Source of the DNA: SIG440 sp045579055
Lineage (GTDB): Bacteria; Bacillota; Clostridia; Monoglobales; Monoglobaceae
Assembly (NCBI GenBank): GCA_045579055.1
Contig: JAZNLK010000082.1
Coordinates: 1 to 11,330 of the forward strand
Direction: 5' to 3'
DNA length: 11,330 bases
In this document: one piece after another, positions 6,050-11,330 of the stretch
How positions within the stretch are numbered: position 1 is the first letter of the stretch
Layout of the letters: the number at the start of each line of letters is the position of its first letter
Program-made: the position numbers and the translations under genes
Notes under the pieces: model-generated
Seen by the model: the letters and a program-made list of their open reading frames with translations, nothing else
The model's database searches: none
Told to the model about the DNA's origin: nothing

Positions 6050-6565
6050 ATGTTATGTCAAAAATGTAATGCAAGAGAAGCAAACACCCATATAACTCAG
6101 GTTAAAAACGGTGTCAAAACCGAAATGTACCTCTGCCGTGAATGTGCAAACGAGAATCAGGATTTCTGGGGATTCGCAGGAAAAAGCTTCGACCAGGAAT
6201 TTGAAGGTCTCTTCAGCGGCTTCTGGAACAGCCCCCAGTTTGCAATTTCAAAAGCAAAAACCCTCACAACTCCAAAGATGTGCGACCTTTGCGGAACAAC
6301 AACCTCCGAGTTCCTCCGCAACGGCAAGCCCGGATGCAGCAACTGCTACAACGTTTTCTCCGACTTTCTCCTCCGTCCGCTGAAGCAAATCCACGGAAGC
6401 TATCAGCACACCGGCAAGATTCCTTCAAGGGCGGGAAAGGATTTGAAAAAAGCTGACGAACTGGAAAAACTTCAGGATAGTCTCAACCATGCAATAGCTG
6501 AACAGAACTTTGAAGAAGCGGCAATACTCCGTGACAAAATCCGTGATTTGCGTCAGCAGAACTAA
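6050..6565 (+). CDS. mcsA: McsA, zinc-binding activator of the McsB arginine kinase
   Basis: McsA binds and activates the McsB protein-arginine kinase and helps regulate CtsR. The 171-residue sequence has four CxxC pairs: Cys3/Cys6 and Cys29/Cys32 form the first zinc site, and Cys78/Cys81 and Cys96/Cys99 form the second. A C-terminal UVR domain (about 136-170, LEKLQDSLNHAIAEQNFEEA) resembles the one in ClpC and UvrB and mediates protein contacts. AGAAAGG (6033-6039) is 10 bases before the ATG and overlaps the ctsR stop. mcsB begins 16 bases downstream. All expected zinc ligands are present, so the protein should be functional. Confidence 0.96.
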   Translation: MLCQKCNAREANTHITQVKNGVKTEMYLCRECANENQDFWGFAGKSFDQEFEGLFSGFWNSPQFAISKAKTLTTPKMCDLCGTTTSEFLRNGKPGCSNCYNVFSDFLLRPLKQIHGSYQHTGKIPSRAGKDLKKADELEKLQDSLNHAIAEQNFEEAAILRDKIRDLRQQN

Positions 6566-6581
6566 GAAAGGTGGAATGATT

Positions 6582-7577
6582 ATGTGGTACACAAAATTCG
6601 GTCCCTCAGGGGATGTTGTTTTATCATCAAGAGTACGTCTGGCACGAAACATCGCAGATATCCCCTTTGTTTCAAAAATGACTCCGGAACACGAGGTTCA
6701 GGTCATTGAAAGGTGCAAAAATGCCATTCCCGAAATGACCTATATTGACTTTTCCTCAATGACAAAAAACGAAATACTTTCACTTTCCGAGTGTCACCTT
6801 GTAAGTCCCGAAATGATTGAGAACAAACATCAATGCGGAATTATGACCAACAGCGACTGCAGCGAATGCATTATGCTCAACGAAGAAGATCATATCCGCA
6901 TACAAGCTATGGCACCGGGACTTAACCTTGAACTGTGCTTCGAAAATGCCGACCGCATTGACGACCGTCTTGAGGATTCAATTGATTACGGCTATCACAA
7001 GGACTTTGGCTATCTCACAGCCTGCCCCACCAATGCCGGAACAGGTATGCGAGCTTCGGTTATGATGCATCTTCCTGCTTTGACAAAGCTGGGCAAAATG
7101 GAAAGCATTATCCGCTCCCTTTCAAAAGTCGGCGTCACGGTTCGCGGTTTTTACGGCGAGGGAAGCAAAGCCTTCGGAAATATCTATCAGATTTCCAATC
7201 AGGTTACCCTTGGTGTTTCGGAAGAGGACACCATAGACAAGCTCAACAGCCTTATAGCCGATATAATCGAGAAGGAACGCACTCTCGGACAGAATCTCTA
7301 TTCCCGTGACAAATTTGCCTTTGAAGACAAAATTATGCGTTCATACGGAATCCTCACCAATGCAAGAATCCTTTCATCCGGTGAAACAGTAAATCTCATA
7401 TCGGATGTAAGATGGGGAATAAATCTGGGAATAATCAAAAATATCGACCTGGAAAAACTCAGCAAAATTTTCTACGAAGTTCTTCCGGCAACAATAACCA
7501 AAAACTACAACCTCACAACAGCTCTTGAACGTGACTTGAAACGTGCCGAGCTTGTTGGTGAAAAACTGACTGTGTAA
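6582..7577 (+). CDS. mcsB: McsB, protein-arginine kinase
   Basis: McsB phosphorylates arginine side chains on CtsR and on misfolded proteins. Phospho-arginine then acts as a degradation tag for ClpC-ClpP. The 331-residue protein has the phosphagen-kinase landmarks: SSRVRLARN (15-23), NEEDH (100-104), the catalytic Cys148 in ACPTNAGTGMRASVM, and the GFYGEGSKAFGNIYQISNQ block. RDLKRA (317-322) matches the RDxxRA phospho-arginine-binding motif that separates McsB from metabolite arginine kinases. The frame is open back to 6510 inside mcsA, but AAAGG (6567-6571) fits the ATG at 6582 (spacing 10) better than the one at 6576 (spacing 4). The N-terminus is about ten residues shorter than the Bacillus protein. 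It is flanked by its partners mcsA and clpC. Confidence 0.96.
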   Translation: MWYTKFGPSGDVVLSSRVRLARNIADIPFVSKMTPEHEVQVIERCKNAIPEMTYIDFSSMTKNEILSLSECHLVSPEMIENKHQCGIMTNSDCSECIMLNEEDHIRIQAMAPGLNLELCFENADRIDDRLEDSIDYGYHKDFGYLTACPTNAGTGMRASVMMHLPALTKLGKMESIIRSLSKVGVTVRGFYGEGSKAFGNIYQISNQVTLGVSEEDTIDKLNSLIADIIEKERTLGQNLYSRDKFAFEDKIMRSYGILTNARILSSGETVNLISDVRWGINLGIIKNIDLEKLSKIFYEVLPATITKNYNLTTALERDLKRAELVGEKLTV

Positions 7578-7614
7578 CAGTTGCAGATATCTTTTCAGAA
7601 AGGACTGATATTTT

Positions 7615-10077
7615 ATGTTTGAACAAAAACTTACAGAACGTGCAAAACAGGCAATAAACCTTGCAGGTCGCTCTGCCGCAGAGATGGGTCACAACTATGT
7701 GGGAACCGAGCATATCCTCCTGGGTCTTGTCCGTGAAGGCGGCGGTGTCGCTTCAAAGGTTCTCACTGACAGCGGCATAACCGAAAGTAAAATTGTCAGC
7801 AAGATTGAATTCTTTGTGGGAACAGACCTTCCCCTTAACAATACCGCAATCGGATTCACCCCCCGGACAAAAAGTGTCCTTGAACACAGTTATTCCGAGG
7901 CAAGACGTTTTAACCACAACTACATCGGAACAGAACATATCCTCATTGCACTTCTTCGTGAATCCGAAAGTCTTGCCATGAGAATTCTCACCGATTTGGA
8001 CACCAATGCGCAAAAGCTTTACACCGACATAATCAAGCTTATGAACGACAACAATTTCGGCGAAATATATGACGAGGGTCCTGCACCGGATGCAGCAAAA
8101 AACTCCCCGAAGAAACAAAAAACCGAAAAAACACCTACTCTGGATAAATTCGGACGTGACCTCACCCGGATGGCAAGTGAGTTGAAACTTGACCCCATAA
8201 TCGGAAGAGATACCGAAATTGAACGTGTAATCCAGATTCTCAGCCGAAGAACCAAGAACAACCCCTGTCTCATAGGCGAGCCGGGTGTGGGAAAAACAGC
8301 TGTTGCCGAAGGTCTGGCACAGAAAATTGTTCAGGGTCTGGTTCCTGAAATCCTCAAGGACAAAAAGGTCATAACCCTCGACCTTTCCTCAATGGTTGCA
8401 GGTGCAAAATACCGTGGCGAATTTGAGGAACGTCTGAAAAGTGTTATGGAGGAAATCCGCAAGTCCGGAAACATCATCCTCTTTATTGATGAAATCCACA
8501 CCATAATCGGTGCAGGTGCCGCAGAAGGTGCAATTGATGCCGCAAATATTCTGAAGCCCGCTCTTGCACGAGGTGAAATTCAGATTATCGGCGCAACCAC
8601 CTTGGAGGAATACCGCAAGCACATTGAAAAGGATTCTGCCCTTGAAAGACGTTTCCAATCCATCATTCTTGATGAACCCAACCTTGAAGAAAGCCTTGAA
8701 ATTCTCAAAGGCATCCGTGACAAATACGAAGCTCATCACCGTGTAAAAATCACGGACGACGCATTGGAAGCGGCAGTAAAAATGTCAATTCGTTACATTC
8801 CTGACAGATTCCTGCCCGACAAGGCAATTGACCTGATTGACGAAGCGGCTTCACGCATAAGAATAAAAACTCTCACGGCTCCTCCCGACGTAAAGGAGCT
8901 TGAAGATAAAATCGAAGCCACACGCAAGGAAAAGGAAGCGGCAATAACCGCCCAGGAATACGAAAAAGCGGCAGGTCTCCGTGACGAGGAGAAAAACCTC
9001 AACGAAGAGCTGAAAAAAATGAAAGAAAACTGGGAAACCGAAAACCAGACCAACTCAGTTGAAGTTACTCCCAACGAAATTGCAGAAATTGTTTCCGCTT
9101 GGACAGGAATCCCGGTTAAGGCAATCGAAGAAGGTGAAAGCGAAAGACTCCTCCGCCTCGAAGACGAGCTCCACAAGCGTGTTATCGGTCAAAACGAGGC
9201 AGTCACCGCAGTTGCAAAGGCAATCCGCCGAGGCAGAGTGGGGCTGAAAGACCCAAAACGTCCCATTGGCTCATTTATCTTCCTTGGTCCCACAGGTGTG
9301 GGCAAAACCGAGCTGTCAAAGGCACTTTCCGAGGCTATGTTCGGCGACGAGGACGCACTCATCCGTGTTGATATGTCCGAATATATGGAGAAGCACGCAG
9401 TTTCACGTCTTGTGGGCTCGCCTCCCGGATATGTTGGCTACGACGAAGGCGGTCAGCTCACCGAAAAGGTACGCAGAAAACCATATTCGGTTCTGCTCTT
9501 TGACGAAATTGAAAAAGCCCATCCGGACGTATTCAACATCCTTCTGCAAATTTTGGAAGACGGCATTCTCACCGATTCCCAGGGCAGACGTGTTGACTTC
9601 CGCAACACCGTAATCATTATGACCTCAAACCTTGGTGCAAGAATGATAACCGAGAACAAATCACTCGGTTTCTCAACCGCCGCCGAAGATGCCGACAAGG
9701 ATTACAGCAAGATAAAGTCCGACGTTATGGGCGAGCTGAAGCGTGCATTCCGACCGGAATTTCTCAACAGAATCGACGACATCATCGTCTTCCGTCAGTT
9801 GATTCGTGATGACATCAAGGCAATTGCCGCAAAAATGCTCGACACTCTGAAAGAAAGAATGGCGGCAAACGACATCACTGCCGAATTCACCGACGCCGCA
9901 GTTGAACGTATTGCAGACGTTGGCTTTGACCCCACTTACGGTGCAAGACCCCTTCGCCGTGCAATTCAGAGCGACATTGAAGATATGGTTGCCGAAAAGA
10001 TGCTTCTTGGTGAAATCAAATCCGGCGACAAGGTGAAAATCGACTTTGCGGATGAAAAGTTTGTGATAGCGAAATAA
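7615..10077 (+). CDS. clpC: ClpC, AAA+ unfoldase of the ClpCP protease
   Basis: ClpC is a hexameric HSP100 ATPase that unfolds proteins, including arginine-phosphorylated ones, and feeds them to ClpP. The 820-residue protein is full length. It has two Clp N-domain repeats (about 2-145), then AAA1 with Walker A GEPGVGKT (221-228) and Walker B FIDE (290-293). A middle coiled-coil domain holds a UVR motif (about 428-470). AAA2 follows with Walker A GPTGVGKT (558-565), Walker B DE at 630-631, sensor TSNLGA (670-675) and GARPLRR (776-782). The ClpP-docking tripeptide LGF is at 684-686. The middle domain distinguishes ClpC from ClpA, and its length from the longer ClpB middle domain. AGAAAGGA (7597-7604) is 10 bases before the ATG. 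It is the last gene of the operon, and no radA or disA homologue follows directly. Confidence 0.98.
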   Translation: MFEQKLTERAKQAINLAGRSAAEMGHNYVGTEHILLGLVREGGGVASKVLTDSGITESKIVSKIEFFVGTDLPLNNTAIGFTPRTKSVLEHSYSEARRFNHNYIGTEHILIALLRESESLAMRILTDLDTNAQKLYTDIIKLMNDNNFGEIYDEGPAPDAAKNSPKKQKTEKTPTLDKFGRDLTRMASELKLDPIIGRDTEIERVIQILSRRTKNNPCLIGEPGVGKTAVAEGLAQKIVQGLVPEILKDKKVITLDLSSMVAGAKYRGEFEERLKSVMEEIRKSGNIILFIDEIHTIIGAGAAEGAIDAANILKPALARGEIQIIGATTLEEYRKHIEKDSALERRFQSIILDEPNLEESLEILKGIRDKYEAHHRVKITDDALEAAVKMSIRYIPDRFLPDKAIDLIDEAASRIRIKTLTAPPDVKELEDKIEATRKEKEAAITAQEYEKAAGLRDEEKNLNEELKKMKENWETENQTNSVEVTPNEIAEIVSAWTGIPVKAIEEGESERLLRLEDELHKRVIGQNEAVTAVAKAIRRGRVGLKDPKRPIGSFIFLGPTGVGKTELSKALSEAMFGDEDALIRVDMSEYMEKHAVSRLVGSPPGYVGYDEGGQLTEKVRRKPYSVLLFDEIEKAHPDVFNILLQILEDGILTDSQGRRVDFRNTVIIMTSNLGARMITENKSLGFSTAAEDADKDYSKIKSDVMGELKRAFRPEFLNRIDDIIVFRQLIRDDIKAIAAKMLDTLKERMAANDITAEFTDAAVERIADVGFDPTYGARPLRRAIQSDIEDMVAEKMLLGEIKSGDKVKIDFADEKFVIAK

Positions 10078-10082
10078 CTTTA

Positions 10083-10120
10083 AAAAATGAACCGTATCCA
10101 ACTGGGGTCGGTTCATTTTT
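10083..10120 (+). terminator. Intrinsic terminator of the ctsR-clpC operon
   Basis: AAAAATGAACCG (10083-10094) and CGGTTCATTTTT (10109-10120) form a perfect 12-bp inverted repeat with a 14-base loop. The right arm ends in a T-run, beginning 6 bases after the clpC stop. Confidence 0.9.
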
Positions 10121-10173
10121 CATTATTTCTTAAAAAAATTTACGATTGTGCAAAAAAAAGGGAAAATAGTTCA

Positions 10174-10202
10174 AAGACAAGCCCGAATTTTTATGTTATA
10201 CT
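10174..10202 (+). promoter_or_regulatory. Promoter of the M24-family gene
   Basis: AAGACA (10174-10179) and TATACT (10197-10202) are separated by 17 bases; the -10 is strong and the -35 moderate. The leader of about 60 bases contains a small GGGG/CCCC hairpin (10221-10224 with 10233-10236) and the AGGAGA ribosome site (10257-10262). No CtsR site is seen here, so this gene appears to be regulated separately from clpC. Confidence 0.6.
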
Positions 10203-10269
10203 TTACGTGGAAAATAAATTGGGGTAATTATTCCCCGTAAAATTTTTATTAAAGACAGGAGATGTTTTT

Positions 10270-11330
10270 ATGTCAAGAATTTGTATTCCCGATTACGAGT
10301 ACAAAGAAAGAATTGCAAAGGCTGCAAAAATGGTTGCAGAAAAGGGTCTGGATGTAATGGTTGTATGCTCAACCGAATCTGACTATGCAAATGCAAGATA
10401 TTTCAGCGGTTTCTGGCCTCTCTTTGAACGTGCAGGTGTTGCTATCTCCGCAACAGGTGAAGCAGCCCTCATGGTAGGCCCTGAATGTATCATCTTCGCC
10501 AAGGACGTTGGCAAGATTGAAAAGGTATTCTGCCTGAGAGAATTCAGAGAATCAGCTGACCCCTCATACCCCGAACTCCACGCTGATACATTCAACGATG
10601 TATTCAAAGCAATCGGTGTTACAGGCAACAAAATCAAAATCGGTCTCGGAAGCTATGTTGAATGCACACTTCCCATCTTTGAGGGTCTCAAGAACAGCTA
10701 TCCCGAAGCTGAAATCGTAAAATGCAACGATATTATGGTTAACCTGAGAAAGATTAAGTCAGCAAACGAGCTTGCTTGTATTCAGGAAGGCTTCAGAATC
10801 GTTGACATCGCAACAGACGAAGTTATCCGCAACCTGAAGCCCGGTGTAACCGAACTCCAGATGGTTGGTATCGCACAGAGAGTTATCTATGAAGAAGGTG
10901 CAGAATACGAAGGTCTTCCCATGTACGTATTCAGCGAGAAGTCAACAAGCCACGCAATTTCACGTTCAGGCTACAGAACAATCGGCAAAAACGACATTGT
11001 TCAGTTGAACCTTTCGGCAAAAATTGACGGTTATTCACCTGCTATCGGTCTTCCCATTGCAATGGGCAAGCTCGAAGGCGAAAGAAGAAGAGTTGTTGAA
11101 TTCTGTAAGGAAGCTCACGACTGGACAATCGACCAGCTCAAAGCAGGCGTTATGGCAAGCGATGTTGCTCAGAACTTCTACAAGATGTACGTTGACAACG
11201 GCTTCAAAGACAGCTACGTATACGGTCCTTGCCACGGAACAGGTATGATTGAGGTTGAACCGCCCTGGATGGAAACAGATTCAGCATACAAGCTTGAAGA
11301 AAATATGACATTCCAGGTTGACACATTCAT
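10270..11330 (+). CDS. M24-family (aminopeptidase P/creatinase fold) protein with altered metal site, cut by window end
   Basis: I translated 353 open codons by hand from the ATG at 10270, which has AGGAGA 7 bases upstream; the frame runs off the window without a stop. The N-terminal half (about 1-150, MSRICIPDYEYKERIAKAAK) resembles the creatinase N-domain. The C-terminal half (about 155 on, RKIKSANELACIQEGFRI) is the pita-bread M24 domain. His228 in SHAISRS matches the family's first active-site histidine, and CHGTG gives His322. However, the two aspartates that bind metal in aminopeptidase P align by spacing with Asn247 and Ala258, and the EPG glutamate with Asp351. Methionine- or proline-specific metallopeptidase activity is therefore doubtful. 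A metal-independent creatinase-like hydrolase or a non-catalytic homologue is more likely. The family call is sure; the function is unknown. Confidence 0.85.
   Translation, partial: MSRICIPDYEYKERIAKAAKMVAEKGLDVMVVCSTESDYANARYFSGFWPLFERAGVAISATGEAALMVGPECIIFAKDVGKIEKVFCLREFRESADPSYPELHADTFNDVFKAIGVTGNKIKIGLGSYVECTLPIFEGLKNSYPEAEIVKCNDIMVNLRKIKSANELACIQEGFRIVDIATDEVIRNLKPGVTELQMVGIAQRVIYEEGAEYEGLPMYVFSEKSTSHAISRSGYRTIGKNDIVQLNLSAKIDGYSPAIGLPIAMGKLEGERRRVVEFCKEAHDWTIDQLKAGVMASDVAQNFYKMYVDNGFKDSYVYGPCHGTGMIEVEPPWMETDSAYKLEENMTFQVDTF

Noticed and set aside
6510..6581. Possible 5' extension of mcsB beginning MKKRQYSV inside mcsA
   Set aside because: It would overlap the mcsA UVR domain, has no ribosome site, and the McsB family similarity begins only at the MWYTKFGPSGD start.
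7753..8118. Long antisense open frames inside clpC (also 8389-8739, 8793-9176 and 9673-10116)
   Set aside because: They oppose a full-length, unmistakable clpC, have no ribosome sites that I can see, and their composition (Ser/Phe/Cys-rich) is that of shadow translations.
10202..10241. Longer pairing TTTACG / CGTAAA around the M24 leader hairpin
   Set aside because: The left arm falls mainly upstream of the predicted transcription start, so it would not be in the RNA.

Overview
The window looks like a chromosomal segment of a low-GC, anaerobic-type Firmicute, most likely a gut-associated member of the Clostridia (Eubacteriales). The grounds are the complete ctsR-mcsA-mcsB-clpC stress operon, which is typical of Gram-positive bacteria, strong purine-rich Shine-Dalgarno sites, consensus sigma-A promoters, and AT-rich intergenic regions with GC-richer genes. 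The genus cannot be fixed from this sequence alone. I see no tRNA, rRNA, CRISPR array, insertion sequence or phage gene. No gene-free stretch exceeds about 245 bases.

Left part (1-2775): a minus-strand malic enzyme gene is cut by the window start. Upstream of it, on the same strand, is a small YgjV-type membrane protein gene driven by a perfect consensus promoter. Divergent from it, on the plus strand, is a lipoprotein with an HEFQH zinc-protease motif (peptidase M30-like). The two divergent promoters flank an imperfect inverted repeat. The lipoprotein gene ends at a terminator that appears to work in both directions.

Middle part (2797-5450): four minus-strand genes form an apparent operon with very short gaps. 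In transcription order they are a CmpB-type (PF06541) membrane protein, AzlC and AzlD (a branched-chain amino acid exporter pair), and an arylamine N-acetyltransferase with an intact Cys-His-Asp triad. A promoter lies at 5419-5447.

Right part (5475-11330): divergent from that operon lies ctsR-mcsA-mcsB-clpC, with a strong promoter and CtsR operators on both sides of it. CtsR represses the operon. McsB, activated by McsA, phosphorylates arginines on CtsR and on damaged proteins. ClpC unfolds the tagged proteins for ClpP, which is not in this window. A strong terminator follows clpC. A separately promoted M24 (aminopeptidase P/creatinase fold) gene then runs off the window end; two of the aspartates that normally bind metal in this family are replaced.

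The most useful second-look items are the two-sided CtsR operator arrangement, the metal-site-deficient M24 protein, the NAT-AzlCD gene association, and the M30-like surface lipoprotein. Most of the window is otherwise ordinary core genome, and I found no clear evidence for a wholly new system.
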